From assembly GCA_025360785.1 (NCBI GenBank), contig JANYBN010000089.1, positions 1 through 45,091 of the forward strand: 45,091 bases of DNA, read 5' to 3'. The notes under the pieces are model-generated. The model was given only the letters and a program-made list of their open reading frames with translations, did no database searches and had not been told where the DNA came from. Source of the DNA: Geobacter sp. (GTDB lineage: Bacteria > Desulfobacterota > Desulfuromonadia > Geobacterales > Pseudopelobacteraceae). This document shows positions 1 through 8,547 of the stretch, piece by piece (the stretch's first letter is position 1; each line of letters opens with the position of its first letter). Position numbers and translations under genes: made by a program.

Positions 1-674
1 CCCAGATGAATCACATTGCCATGCTTGTCACCTAGAATCTGGATCTCAACGTGACGCGGTTTTTCACAATATCGCTCAATATAGACCTCGGGATTCCCGA
101 ATCCGGATTGGGCCTCGGCACGAGCGGTTGCAAACGCATTGGGCAGCGCTGCCTGGGAATGGACAATTTTCATACCGCGACCACCGCCACCTGCGGTAGC
201 CTTGATGATAACCGGGAACCCAATTTCTTTAGCGACTTTGACAGCATCTTCAACTGTTTTTACGCCCTCTTTGGTACCGGGCAGTATCGGCACACCCTGC
301 TTGATAACCGCCTGACGGGCACTGATTTTGTCACCCATAATACGCATACTTTCAGCGGTCGGCCCAATAAAAGTAATGCCGCACTTCTCACATACCTCGG
401 CAAATTTTGCGTTTTCAGACAGAAATCCGTAGCCGGGATGAATCGCCTCGGCATCGGTTAATTCAGCTGCGCTGATGATGGCATTGATATTGAGATAACT
501 CAGGGCACTGGGAGCAGGACCGATACAGACACTCTCATCGGCAAGCTTGACATGCAGAGAGTGGATGTCGGCCTGGGAATAGACCGCAACAGTCTTTATA
601 CCCAGTTCTTTGCAAGCCCTGATAATCCTGATGGCTATCTCGCCGCGATTGGCAATAAGTACTTTATGAAACAT
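1..674 (-). CDS. accC: Acetyl-CoA carboxylase, biotin carboxylase subunit (partial)
   Basis: ATP-dependent carboxylation of the biotin on BCCP, the first half-reaction of acetyl-CoA carboxylase in fatty-acid synthesis; cytosolic. About 224 N-terminal residues are visible; the C-terminal half runs off the left edge. The start reads [18 protein letters not shown], the classic biotin carboxylase N-terminus, followed by [20 protein letters not shown] and the ATP-grasp glycine-rich loop [11 protein letters not shown] chose the ATG at 674 because the conserved [11 protein letters not shown] follows directly and a purine-rich AAGCGGGG lies about 9 nt upstream. It follows accB by 98 nt on the same strand, the usual accBC order. 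Family assignment is direct from sequence; only completeness is unknown. Confidence 0.97.
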   Translation of the reverse strand, partial: MFHKVLIANRGEIAIRIIRACKELGIKTVAVYSQADIHSLHVKLADESVCIGPAPSALSYLNINAIISAAELTDAEAIHPGYGFLSENAKFAEVCEKCGITFIGPTAESMRIMGDKISARQAVIKQGVPILPGTKEGVKTVEDAVKVAKEIGFPVIIKATAGGGGRGMKIVHSQAALPNAFATARAEAQSGFGNPEVYIERYCEKPRHVEIQILGDKHGNVIHL

Positions 675-772
675 GAAGGCGAACCCCGCTTTAGTATGTT
701 GTTTTCAGCGCTTTTTGTCAGAAGACAACTTCGTTTACACACTTATCCTGTTTAGCAGGATCAGGAATGAAA

Positions 773-1243
773 TTAAAGTTTCTGGATTACAAACAGTGAA
801 TCACCGAATTCTACCGCTTGAGCGTTGTCTTTGCAGATTTTCAGGATCTTGCATTTACATTCGGCCTCAATCTCGTTCATCAATTTCATCGCCTCAACGA
901 TACAGAGTACCTGACCTTTTTCAACAACCTGCCCGACAGTAACATAGGGATCAGCATCAGGACCGGGAGCGGCGTAAAAAGTACCGACAATCGGGGAAGT
1001 GACAACATCACCTGCTTCAGCTGCCGGTGCAGCAGAAGCGGCCGAAGCGACTGGTGCACCAGCCGGAGCGGCCTGATAGGCAGGAGCAGCATACTGCTGC
1101 ATTGCCGGAGCAGCAACCGAAATGTATTCAGGTTTGTGGCCACGCTTAATAATAATCTTCTCGTCCGCATTATCCATTTCAAACTCGGTGATGTCCGTTT
1201 CGGTCACAAGCTTTATCAGCAGTCTAAGATCTTTGATATCCAT
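773..1243 (-). CDS. accB: Biotin carboxyl carrier protein of acetyl-CoA carboxylase
   Basis: Carries the biotin that shuttles carboxylate between AccC and the carboxyltransferase. It has 156 residues, normal for BCCP. The N-terminal part (1-45) is the helical region typical of the family, followed by an Ala/Pro-rich flexible linker (about 45-80) and a C-terminal biotinyl domain (82-156). The biotin attachment motif VEAMKLMNE is present, with the modified lysine at residue 120. The start ATG has AAGGAG 9-10 nt upstream. It sits between the M24 peptidase gene (63 nt upstream) and accC (98 nt downstream), probably in one operon. Confidence 0.97.
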   Translation of the reverse strand: MDIKDLRLLIKLVTETDITEFEMDNADEKIIIKRGHKPEYISVAAPAMQQYAAPAYQAAPAGAPVASAASAAPAAEAGDVVTSPIVGTFYAAPGPDADPYVTVGQVVEKGQVLCIVEAMKLMNEIEAECKCKILKICKDNAQAVEFGDSLFVIQKL

Positions 1244-1306
1244 TTCTGTTCGTCTCCTTTTACATACAGTCTGATTAGTGATGCATCTCGAATTAGTTGT
1301 AAATTA

Positions 1307-2377
1307 CTACAGAACCAGCAATTGTTTATCCGCACTGGTAAGAACACGGCAGCCGTCACCGGTTACTACCACGGTGTCTTCAATCCTGACACCACCGAAG
1401 CCCTGGATATAGATGCCGGGCTCAATCGTTATTACCATTCCCTCTTCCAGCACGGCAGTACTGCGCGGAGAAACCGTCGGCATTTCGTGAATTTCCAGAC
1501 CTATCCCATGCCCTAAACCGTGCCCGAAACAGTCTCCGTATCCCTTGTCCCGTATATAAGCCCGGGCAACTTCATCCAGATCCTTGCAGCTGATACCCGG
1601 CCTGACCGACTCAATACCAAGATCATGGGCAGCCCTGACAATCGAGTGGATCTCTCTTGCACGAACTGATGGTTCACCGCAGGCGACGGTAACGGTTTCG
1701 TCAGAATGATAGCCGTCTTTGAGCGCGCCAAAATCGATTGTAACAAGATCACCTGACTGTATGATCTTGTCACTGGCCCTGCCATGCGGCATGGCACCCC
1801 GTTCTCCTGAGGCTACGATAAAATCGAACGCTTTGCCTTCTGCACCCCGGCGCCTCATCTCAAGTTCAAGCGCCAGGGCGATGTCAACTTCTCTAACTCC
1901 GGGCTTGATATTTTCCAGAACAGCCGTAAGGGACAAAGACGACAGCGTGGCAACTGATGAAAGCTGTTCAAGTTCAGCGGCATCTTTACAGATACGGATT
2001 TCATCAAGGTTGGAGCCCAGCTCAACCAGTTCCACTCCGGTCAGCTTCTCTGACATCCGCCTGAAGGCGGCAACGGTGGTATGAGCAGCCTCGAAACCTA
2101 TCCTGCCAAGGCCATATTCTTGCGCCAATGCTGCTACCGTATCAATACGGATCGGGGCGCATTCCCTGATTTCGGCATTCTGAACTTCTTCAGCGGCCTG
2201 AGCAGTGTAACGCGAATCGCACAAAAACCATGCGCGATCCTGAGAGACCAGCAACACCCCATCTGTACCGCTAAAGCCGCACAAATAGCGAATATTTCTG
2301 AGATCAGTGAATAACACTGCGTTAAGCGAATATTCTTCAAAGAACAATTTAAGACGAGAGCGCCTGTTTTTTAGCAT
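1307..2377 (-). CDS. M24B aminopeptidase P / prolidase family metallopeptidase
   Basis: Predicted cytosolic Xaa-Pro peptidase of the pita-bread fold, 356 residues, a normal length for bacterial PepP/PepQ-like enzymes. The N-terminal creatinase-like domain (1-125) contains LRYLCGFSG-type sequence (NIRYLCGFSGTDG). The catalytic domain has the expected metal ligands: two Asp in VTIDFGALKDGYHSDETVT, His in GHGLGHGIGLEIHE, Glu in ITIEPGIY and Glu in VRIEDTV. A modest AGGG lies 8 nt before the ATG. It lies between aroQ and accB, a neighbourhood common in Geobacter relatives. Whether it prefers Xaa-Pro dipeptides or longer peptides cannot be told from sequence. Confidence 0.9.
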   Translation of the reverse strand: MLKNRRSRLKLFFEEYSLNAVLFTDLRNIRYLCGFSGTDGVLLVSQDRAWFLCDSRYTAQAAEEVQNAEIRECAPIRIDTVAALAQEYGLGRIGFEAAHTTVAAFRRMSEKLTGVELVELGSNLDEIRICKDAAELEQLSSVATLSSLSLTAVLENIKPGVREVDIALALELEMRRRGAEGKAFDFIVASGERGAMPHGRASDKIIQSGDLVTIDFGALKDGYHSDETVTVACGEPSVRAREIHSIVRAAHDLGIESVRPGISCKDLDEVARAYIRDKGYGDCFGHGLGHGIGLEIHEMPTVSPRSTAVLEEGMVITIEPGIYIQGFGGVRIEDTVVVTGDGCRVLTSADKQLLVL

Positions 2378-2398
2378 AAATGAAACCCTGACTACAAA

Positions 2399-2426
2399 CT
2401 GTTTTTACTCAACGCAGTAAAAACAG
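2399..2426. repeat. 11-bp perfect inverted repeat between aroQ and the M24 peptidase gene
   Basis: Arms CTGTTTTTACT (2399-2409) and AGTAAAAACAG (2416-2426) pair perfectly around a 6-nt loop. The stem is A/T-rich and no T-run follows on the minus strand, so it is a poor intrinsic terminator. It lies just upstream of the peptidase start, which suits an operator or an mRNA processing structure. Function is inferred. Confidence 0.55.
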
Positions 2427-2448
2427 GTGAAATAGTCCGTATTCTTAT

Positions 2449-2886
2449 TTATTTGTTTTTAATACTATTAAATAATGCTCGTAAGCCGAGCAGATAACTG
2501 TCGCGACCAAAACCGCATATCTGGCCAATTGCAACCGGAGCTATCATACTGGTATGCCTGAAAGTTTCTCTGCTATGGATATTGGAGAGGTGCACTTCTA
2601 CACAGGGAAGCCCCACTGCAGCAACGGCATCTCTAATTGCGATGCTGGTGTGGGTGTAAGCGGCCGGGTTGATCAGCATGCCGTGACAATCCTCTGCTGC
2701 AGCCTGGATGGCATCGATCAACTCGCCTTCGGTGTTGGACTGAAGAGAAGAGAGTTCGCAGCCCAACTCCTTTGCCAGATCTTCAAGTGAATGATTAATA
2801 TCTTCGAGCGTTTGACTGCCGTAGATACCTGGCTCACGTTTTCCAAGCATGTTCAAATTCGGGCCGTGCAGTACCAAAATTTTCAT
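2449..2886 (-). CDS. aroQ: Type II 3-dehydroquinate dehydratase
   Basis: Third step of the shikimate pathway (3-dehydroquinate to 3-dehydroshikimate), a cytosolic dodecameric enzyme. It has 145 residues, typical of type II enzymes. Visible motifs are [16 protein letters not shown], with the catalytic Tyr in [20 protein letters not shown], and [17 protein letters not shown], with the substrate-binding His/Arg. It begins 2 nt after the stop of the roadblock gene. aroB, aroK and aroC lie in the same transcription unit upstream, so four shikimate enzymes are co-transcribed here. Confidence 0.96.
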   Translation of the reverse strand: MKILVLHGPNLNMLGKREPGIYGSQTLEDINHSLEDLAKELGCELSSLQSNTEGELIDAIQAAAEDCHGMLINPAAYTHTSIAIRDAVAAVGLPCVEVHLSNIHSRETFRHTSMIAPVAIGQICGFGRDSYLLGLRALFNSIKNK

Positions 2887-2888
2887 GT

Positions 2889-3251
2889 TTAAGAAAGCTC
2901 CTGCAGCACTTCATAGGATTTGAGTTTAAGCATATAGCGCCCCTTGCCTATATTGCCGTCACGTTTCATTATGATGGCAGCAAAAAGATCCTCATTTAAA
3001 ACCCTGACAACGACACAAGTACGAGTAGTTGAAATAGTGACCTCTTCAAGATCACCCATTTTAATGACGTCAACAGCACGCTTGATTTCTTTAAGTACGG
3101 TTGCATACTCAACGGTCAGGAGATGCATGTCGAACTCGGTCTGTTCAATTATGACTTCGTCAATCGGAATACCATCGTATGCCATAATCACCGCTGCCAG
3201 GGATCCATCAACTTTCTGAACAATTGTATCAAGTGAATCTCTTAGCGACAT
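2889..3251 (-). CDS. Roadblock/LC7 domain protein (MglB-like)
   Basis: A 120-residue single roadblock/LC7 domain. It opens with an amphipathic helix ([32 protein letters not shown]), with the domain's characteristic hydrophobic strand-turn-strand [14 protein letters not shown] second sheet ([25 protein letters not shown]) and a C-terminal helix follow. The family forms dimers that bind small Ras-like GTPases; MglB is the GAP for MglA in polarity and motility. No GTPase gene is adjacent. It overlaps the TPR gene by 10 nt and is 2 nt from aroQ, so it is translationally coupled inside the aro operon. The actual partner is unknown. Confidence 0.85.
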   Translation of the reverse strand: MSLRDSLDTIVQKVDGSLAAVIMAYDGIPIDEVIIEQTEFDMHLLTVEYATVLKEIKRAVDVIKMGDLEEVTISTTRTCVVVRVLNEDLFAAIIMKRDGNIGKGRYMLKLKSYEVLQELS

Positions 3252-4240
3252 GACTTAATCCTCCTGATATTTTCAAGCCACCTGTCAAGAGTAGACAGCG
3301 CATTATCTGCAACCCCCTGCTGAGGTACAACTGAAGCACCACTTTCAAACTCGTAGACATCAGCAAAAACAGGCTGATTTTCGGGTGCAGTTATAAATTC
3401 AGGTTCCGGCTGTGGAATCTGGTTGACTCCCTGAAAAAACGCTTCGTCCGGAACTCCGAAAACGGTTTCTTCCGCGATATTATCTTCGAAAGTATCGTCT
3501 AATTCTAAATTGGGCTCTGACACACCGGTTTCAAGAGCCTCAAGTTCAGCTACCCGATCTGCCATTACCTGGTCCGACGGATTGTCGGCCAGAATCGCGC
3601 GGTAAATTTCAAGAGCTTTATTGATAAATCCCTGTTTAACATAAAGCTCAGCCAGGGTGCCTGTTGAAAGAGGATCATGACTCTGAATCGCCTCGATATC
3701 GGATATGAAGGGAGCTTCCTGAGGCTGGAATTCCGATTCTGTTTGATCTTCTTCCCAAATTTCCAGATCTTCCAGAATCTCTTCACCATCTTCTTCCGAC
3801 TCACTGGCGTACGCTGTCGTCCCTGATGATCTCTCCAGATATTCCAGCTCTATCCGGCACTCCATATCATCAGGCGCAAACTCCAGAGCAGTGCGGAATG
3901 CCTGAAGGGCATCATCCTGATTGCCGGTTTCAGAGTATATACGCCCCATCAGCTTTTGAGACGGCACATCCTCCGGTAACGCCGACGTAACCAGCTTTAA
4001 AGCGACCAGAGCCTCATCATTCAAGCCCTTGGCATGACACGCCTGAGAAAGAGCTCTCTGACCGGACAGATAACCAGGGTGTTTAATTACCCCCTGGCGC
4101 GCAACATGAATGGCATCATCGACCAGCCCCACCTTGAGGTAAACCTCTGAAAGACGGGCGAAACAGAACGAGTCCGGTGATTTGGCAAGCCGTTCCTCAA
4201 GGTTCTTAATATCCGTCCAGAATGAATCTGATTCCTGCAT
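3242..4240 (-). CDS. Tetratricopeptide-repeat protein
   Basis: 332 residues from the ATG at 4240, chosen because GGAGG lies 7-8 nt upstream and the ATG sits 2 nt after the aroB stop; a longer frame to 4324 would run back into aroB. Several TPR units fill residues 15-150 (for example ARLSEVYLKVGLVDDAIHVARQ), followed by an acidic segment rich in Glu/Asp (about 145-180). One or two more TPRs (GTLAELYVKQGFINKALEIYRA) and a second acidic low-complexity tail come after. No signal peptide is seen, so it is probably a cytosolic scaffold. It overlaps the roadblock gene, suggesting the two products work together. Confidence 0.85.
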   Translation of the reverse strand: MQESDSFWTDIKNLEERLAKSPDSFCFARLSEVYLKVGLVDDAIHVARQGVIKHPGYLSGQRALSQACHAKGLNDEALVALKLVTSALPEDVPSQKLMGRIYSETGNQDDALQAFRTALEFAPDDMECRIELEYLERSSGTTAYASESEEDGEEILEDLEIWEEDQTESEFQPQEAPFISDIEAIQSHDPLSTGTLAELYVKQGFINKALEIYRAILADNPSDQVMADRVAELEALETGVSEPNLELDDTFEDNIAEETVFGVPDEAFFQGVNQIPQPEPEFITAPENQPVFADVYEFESGASVVPQQGVADNALSTLDRWLENIRRIKSCR

Positions 4241-4242
4241 GG

Positions 4243-5322
4243 TCACGCCTCCAGCCCGCTCAGTTTGAGCAGCTCCTCGGAAGTATGGTGCGACATGGCA
4301 TACATGCCGATGCCCTTGTTGCAAATAAAGGTAATATTGCCGCTTTTTGATTTCTTATCGGCAGCAACCGCATCCAGAAGCTGCTGACGGTCATAGTGCG
4401 GAATTTCAAACGGCAGCCCGCAACGAGTAATAAGAGCGGCAATCCTTGCAATATCCTCCTGGCTGCACAGACCTTCAGCAGCCGATATTCTTGCTGCTAG
4501 CACCATTCCAATAGCAACCGCCTCACCATGCACCAGACCACGATAGCCGGAAAGAGCTTCAAAGGCATGCCCGAGTGTGTGACCGTAATTCAGGATGGCG
4601 CGTAACCCTGATTCCTTTTCGTCAAGTTCCACCACCTGCGCTTTTAATTGACAGGATCGGAGCACTATCTCTTCCAGAACATCAGGCTCCATCGCCAGAA
4701 TTGCAGCACTATTTGACTCCATGAATTCAAAAAACGTATGATCTATTGCCACACCGTATTTAATAACTTCGGCAAGTCCGGCACGAAACTGGCGTTGATC
4801 TAGGGTAGCAAGAGTATCAACATCAATCAGCACCAGACGGGGCTGATAAAAAGCACCGATCAGATTTTTACCCTTGGGGTGGTCGATACCTGTCTTGCCG
4901 CCGACACTGCTGTCAACCTGGGCTAAAAGTGTGGTTGGCACCTGAACAAAAGGGACCCCCCTCATCCAGGTCGCTGCGGCATAACCGGCCACGTCACCCA
5001 CGACTCCACCGCCAAGCGCAACCACGAAAGAACCGCGATCAACCCCGGCCGCAAGAAGATCATCATAGAGCTGATTCAGAGTCGAACTGTTTTTAAATTC
5101 CTCGCCGTCCGGTATCTCAATCTGCGCGACAGTGAAACCGGCAACAGCCAGAGATTCCTGCACAACCGTGCCATACAAGGCGGCGACAGTCGGATTTGAA
5201 ACAACGGCAGCCACACCCTTCAACCCCAAGGCACGACACCGCGCGCCAAGCGAGGCAAGAGCGCCACGTTCAATGACAATATCATAGCTGTTATCAGCAA
5301 GATTAACGGACAGTACACTCAC
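4243..5322 (-). CDS. aroB: 3-dehydroquinate synthase
   Basis: Second shikimate step: NAD- and metal-dependent conversion of DAHP to 3-dehydroquinate. At 359 residues it is a normal AroB length. Visible motifs are the NAD-binding GGGVVGDVAGYAAATWMRG and the substrate/metal region VPTTLLAQVDSSVGGKTGID followed by KNLIGAFYQP. A metal-ligand histidine lies in LNYGHTLGHAFE. It overlaps aroK by 4 nt (ATGA) upstream and is 2 nt from the TPR gene downstream, so it is translationally coupled on both sides. Confidence 0.97.
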   Translation of the reverse strand: MSVLSVNLADNSYDIVIERGALASLGARCRALGLKGVAAVVSNPTVAALYGTVVQESLAVAGFTVAQIEIPDGEEFKNSSTLNQLYDDLLAAGVDRGSFVVALGGGVVGDVAGYAAATWMRGVPFVQVPTTLLAQVDSSVGGKTGIDHPKGKNLIGAFYQPRLVLIDVDTLATLDQRQFRAGLAEVIKYGVAIDHTFFEFMESNSAAILAMEPDVLEEIVLRSCQLKAQVVELDEKESGLRAILNYGHTLGHAFEALSGYRGLVHGEAVAIGMVLAARISAAEGLCSQEDIARIAALITRCGLPFEIPHYDRQQLLDAVAADKKSKSGNITFICNKGIGMYAMSHHTSEELLKLSGLEA

Positions 5323-5840
5323 TCAAAAAGCCCCTTCAAACGGCACAGAATCTCTAGCGCGACATCTTCCACGGATTTTCCATCCGTGTCAATTCTAATA
5401 TCGGCGTCGGCATAAAATTGTTCACGTTCACTCATCAGCGCTTTTGCGCGCTTTTCAGCATCATCACCGGCCAGCAGCGGCCTGTCGCTGCACCCTTTAA
5501 GGCGAGCCATTACCTGTTCGAACGTCACCTCCAGGTTGATGACCACCCCATGCTTACGCATCAAAGTCCGGTTGAGCCCCGAAATCACCGCACCGCCGCC
5601 GGTGGCAACCACATGCCCCCCCTTAGCCGACAGAACCTGCTCCAACTGAGAGCTTTCCAACGTACGAAACGCCTGTTCACCATCGCGGGCAAAGATATCG
5701 TTGATTGAGCATCCCGCCACTGCGACAATTTCGGCATCCAGATCTATAAAACGACAATCAAGACGCTCAGCCAATATTTTGCCGACAGAGCTTTTACCGC
5801 TGCCCATAAAACCGGTCAGGATCAAAGACCGCTCAGGCAT
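5319..5840 (-). CDS. aroK: Shikimate kinase
   Basis: Phosphorylates shikimate at the 3-hydroxyl. 173 residues from the ATG at 5840, which gives the canonical N-terminus [18 protein letters not shown]. The longer frame to 5921 would lie inside aroC and adds no conserved sequence. It is a P-loop NMP-kinase fold with Walker A GFMGSGKS near residues 10-17, a DLD motif for shikimate/Mg binding (FIDLDAEI), the GGGAV segment, and the LID RPLL. It overlaps aroC by 8 nt and aroB by 4 nt. Confidence 0.96.
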   Translation of the reverse strand: MPERSLILTGFMGSGKSSVGKILAERLDCRFIDLDAEIVAVAGCSINDIFARDGEQAFRTLESSQLEQVLSAKGGHVVATGGGAVISGLNRTLMRKHGVVINLEVTFEQVMARLKGCSDRPLLAGDDAEKRAKALMSEREQFYADADIRIDTDGKSVEDVALEILCRLKGLFE

Positions 5841-6993
5841 TGCGGATCTGCTCCAGGTATCCTTCCAGATTGCGCCGAATCTCGAAGATAGAATCTCCGC
5901 CGAATTTCTCCAGCAGGGCATTTGCTATTTCGATTGCCACAACCGCTTCCGCCACCACCAGGGCCGCAGGGACAGCACAGGTGTCTGAACGTTCTACGGT
6001 TGCCTCAAACGGCTCATGCGAACGCATATCAACCGAACGAAGCGGCGAGTAGAGCGTAGGAATAGGCTTCATGGCGGCCCGCACGACGATAGGCTCACCA
6101 TTTGACATTCCCCCCTCAATCCCGCCGGCATTATTGCTGTTGCGGACATAGCCATCCTTGTAGAATATTTCATCATGGACGCGAGAACCGGGCCTGCGGG
6201 CGGCATCAAAACCGATTCCGACCTCGACCCCCTTGATAGCCTGCACACTCATCAGCGACATGGCAAGGCGCGCATCCAGCTTGCGATCCCACTGCACATA
6301 ACTCCCAAGGCCGGGAGGGACGCCGATTACCTGCACTTCAACAACCCCACCCAGCGTATCGCCGCTCGACTTTGCTGCATCAATAGCCTGCTTCATAGCA
6401 GCTTCAGCTGTCGGGTCACAGCAGAACGTTTCCGAGGTTTCAGCCCGCTGCCAGAGTGTTTCCAGCGGTTCCTGCGGAGCATTTGCGCAAATCCCGCCCA
6501 ACTCCGTCACAAAGCCGCCCACCCTGATACCGAACTCGGCCAGCAGCGCCTTCGCAACACCACCAACAGCCACGCGCACCGCTGTTTCGCGGGCACTGGA
6601 TCGCTCCAGCACGTTACGCACGTCGCTTTGATGGTACTTCATAACGCCAGAGAGATCGGCATGACCGGGGCGCGGCCTGGTCACGGCAGTCGAATCATCA
6701 CGATGTTCCGCAAGCGGCGACATTTTCTCTGACCAGTTCTCCCAGTCACGGTTCTTCACCACCAGAGTCACCGGAGAGCCGATCGTCTCTCCCCAGCGGA
6801 CACCTGAAAGAATTTCGGCGGTATCCTTCTCGATTTTCATCCGGTCACCACGGCCATATCCCTGCTGCCGGCGCGACAGATCATGATTCAAAGTTTCAAT
6901 AGACAGGTGTATCCCGGCCGGGAGCCCTTCAACAATTGCACTCAACTGAGGCCCGTGCGACTCACCGGCTGTCAGGTAACGAAAAATACTCAC
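5833..6993 (-). CDS. aroC: Chorismate synthase
   Basis: Last step of the shikimate pathway, FMN-dependent elimination of phosphate from EPSP to give chorismate. 386 residues, a normal length. Conserved blocks are [20 protein letters not shown] at the N-terminus, [15 protein letters not shown], the arginine-rich [21 protein letters not shown], and [13 protein letters not shown]. The start codon is GTG at 6993-6991, preceded by GGAGG at ideal 7-nt spacing. That GGAGG is inside a perfect hairpin (separate entry), so initiation may be controlled by RNA folding. It is first gene of the aro operon. Confidence 0.97.
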   Translation of the reverse strand: MSIFRYLTAGESHGPQLSAIVEGLPAGIHLSIETLNHDLSRRQQGYGRGDRMKIEKDTAEILSGVRWGETIGSPVTLVVKNRDWENWSEKMSPLAEHRDDSTAVTRPRPGHADLSGVMKYHQSDVRNVLERSSARETAVRVAVGGVAKALLAEFGIRVGGFVTELGGICANAPQEPLETLWQRAETSETFCCDPTAEAAMKQAIDAAKSSGDTLGGVVEVQVIGVPPGLGSYVQWDRKLDARLAMSLMSVQAIKGVEVGIGFDAARRPGSRVHDEIFYKDGYVRNSNNAGGIEGGMSNGEPIVVRAAMKPIPTLYSPLRSVDMRSHEPFEATVERSDTCAVPAALVVAEAVVAIEIANALLEKFGGDSIFEIRRNLEGYLEQIRNA

Positions 6994-7027
6994 AAAAAAA
7001 CCTCCGTTGATGATTCAAAACGGAGGT
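6994..7027 (-). promoter_or_regulatory. Terminator-like hairpin that sequesters the aroC ribosome binding site
   Basis: On the minus strand a perfect 9-bp stem (ACCTCCGTT paired with AACGGAGGT, 7000-7027) with a 10-nt loop is followed at once by six further T residues and then the aroC GTG. The 3' arm contains the GGAGG Shine-Dalgarno. The element therefore has the form of an intrinsic terminator for transcripts arriving from the outer-membrane gene upstream, and of a translational lock on aroC. The pairing is seen directly; the regulatory role is inferred. Confidence 0.7.
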
Positions 7028-7091
7028 AAATTAGCATTTATGATGCGATTACGGCAAGATAAAAGAGGCGCAATCCAAGTTTACAACTGAA

Positions 7092-7949
7092 TCAGAACTC
7101 CACAAAAACAGAGACCCCGCCGCCATAATCCGGGCTGCCGTTGCTGAATCCCTTGAGGGCGTAAACATCGGTATAAGTTCGCTCTCCAAAACGCCACACC
7201 ATTTTCAGTCGAGCCTCAAGCGGCGCCGACAGGCCGTCAAACAGAGGAGTGCCATAACGGGCATACGCCGAGGTCACTAAACGCTCACCCCAACTGTAGG
7301 CCACACCGGTATCGGCAGTTACAAAATTCTTCGCCCCGATTACATCGTTATCTGCTCCCTGGACGATATAGCGCCCCTCGGCAAACGGCTGCCAGTTGCC
7401 CAGCCACTTGGAAACGGCCAATCCGCCGCCGAAGTCGAACTTTCCCGTGCCGAGCCCCTTGCTATCGTCGGCAGTCGGAAATTTTAAATATAGCGTCGGC
7501 CGCAGCAGCGGGGATGTGTCGCTGTCCATCAAAACAGAATAACCGCCGGTCAGTGTGATATCACCCAAACCATAGTCACCGCCAAACATTCCGCCCCCTC
7601 CACTTCCGCCCCCTCCACTTCCGCCACCCATCATGGAACCGCTGGCCACGCTCTTGGCAGTAACGGTTGCTCCAGTGCCGAGCACCGCATGTCCGGTACC
7701 GGTTGTGCGTTGATACAGGAAGGGCACGATCAGTTCCAGGTTGATTTTCCCGGTGGGAAACCAATCGATGAAAAGCGGTGCGGTAACGAAGGTGCTGGCG
7801 GATCCTGCACCGAATGTACCGTTGGATACTTCCAGGCCGAGCCCGAGCGCATATTTCGGTGCAGATGATTCGGCGGATTCTGCGCATGACAAGTGGGAGT
7901 TCAACAATAAGGTTACAATCGAGAAAATGGTAAAAAACAGTGTGCGCAT
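7092..7949 (-). CDS. Exported outer-membrane beta-barrel protein with a natural Gly4Ser linker
   Basis: 285 residues with an N-terminal signal peptide (hydrophobic 4-17, likely cleavage after SCA near residue 23). The mature part has alternating-hydrophobic strands such as APLFIDWFPTGKINLELIVPFLYQRTT, ALGLGLEVSNGTFG and SVLMDSDTSPLLRPTLYLKFPT. It ends in FVEF, the aromatic end typical of outer-membrane barrels. The style resembles the family annotated as MetA-pathway-of-phenol-degradation/transporter barrels, but no substrate can be named. A loop near residues 108-124 is almost pure glycine with two GGGGS-type units, encoded by a 15-bp tandem repeat. It is 12 nt downstream of the OB-fold-like gene, probably the same transcript. 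Confidence 0.72.
   Translation of the reverse strand: MRTLFFTIFSIVTLLLNSHLSCAESAESSAPKYALGLGLEVSNGTFGAGSASTFVTAPLFIDWFPTGKINLELIVPFLYQRTTGTGHAVLGTGATVTAKSVASGSMMGGGSGGGGSGGGGMFGGDYGLGDITLTGGYSVLMDSDTSPLLRPTLYLKFPTADDSKGLGTGKFDFGGGLAVSKWLGNWQPFAEGRYIVQGADNDVIGAKNFVTADTGVAYSWGERLVTSAYARYGTPLFDGLSAPLEARLKMVWRFGERTYTDVYALKGFSNGSPDYGGGVSVFVEF
7591..7620. repeat. Tandem 15-bp repeat encoding Gly-Ser linker
   Basis: Two perfect copies of CCGCCCCCTCCACTT (7591-7605 and 7606-7620), followed by a partial third copy. They encode the GGGGS-like stretch in the outer-membrane protein. The repeat is in frame, so copy-number change would lengthen or shorten a surface or periplasmic loop without breaking the gene. 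Confidence 0.8.
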
Positions 7950-7961
7950 TATTAATCCTTA

Positions 7962-8486
7962 TTATCGTCCCATTCTGCCGCCACCCATTCTTCCGGGCGA
8001 TTGACGCATCTGGGCGGGTCGGTTATTCATCCGGCCGGAGCCGTTCCCCATGCCGCTACCTGCCCAGGCAGGGCGGCCTGATTCGTTACGCAGAGAAACA
8101 GAGGCATTTATTGAAGTGTCGGTAATTTTTTGTGCCAGGACATATACGACTCCGTCCTTGCCCTGTGCCTTTGAGCCACGAACAGTGATGTCATCTCCGG
8201 CTTTAAGCGCGATGCCATGTTCAGCCCAGTAACGTTGCGGACCAAGAACTACAACAGCATGTACTCCGTTATTTTCCAGTTCCAACTGGGCGTTGCGGTG
8301 ATCATCACCAATTTGCACCGACATAATACGCCCCGCCATTGTTGTAACGGTGTTGGCATCATAACCGGTTTCGAGATTCAAACCACTCTGCCTGTCGCCG
8401 TCGCCCCCCTGGAAAGCGTGAGCCACAACCGGGGATGACATCAAGAGCACTGCGATCAGATATATAGTGAATTTTGTCGAATACAT
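7962..8486 (-). CDS. Exported small protein, OB-fold-like domain with Arg/Gly-rich tail
   Basis: 174 residues. The start has GGAG 7 nt before the ATG. The signal peptide covers residues 1-25 (KFTIYLIAVLLMSSPVVAHA). The central part (about 45-130) alternates short strands and turns (TMAGRIMSVQIGDD, QLELENNGVHAVVVLGP, LKAGDDITVRGS, VVYVLAQKI), which resembles periplasmic OB-fold proteins such as the YdeI/YgiW type; this is a fold-level inference only. The C-terminal 35 residues are rich in Gly, Arg, Met and Asn (GMGNGSGRMNNRPAQMRQ). It lies between two other exported genes downstream of the kinase/regulator pair and may be part of their regulon. I do not recognise a named family. Confidence 0.68.
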   Translation of the reverse strand: MYSTKFTIYLIAVLLMSSPVVAHAFQGGDGDRQSGLNLETGYDANTVTTMAGRIMSVQIGDDHRNAQLELENNGVHAVVVLGPQRYWAEHGIALKAGDDITVRGSKAQGKDGVVYVLAQKITDTSINASVSLRNESGRPAWAGSGMGNGSGRMNNRPAQMRQSPGRMGGGRMGR

Positions 8487-8547
8487 GGTGATTCTCCATA
8501 ATGTGAGGGGGACGCGTCCGCCCCCCGCAGGAACTGCTCAATTCAAA

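Noticed and set aside
51-2340. Several long + strand frames opposite accC, accB and the M24 peptidase gene
   Set aside because: They are mirror frames of well-conserved minus-strand genes and show no family motif or ribosome binding site.
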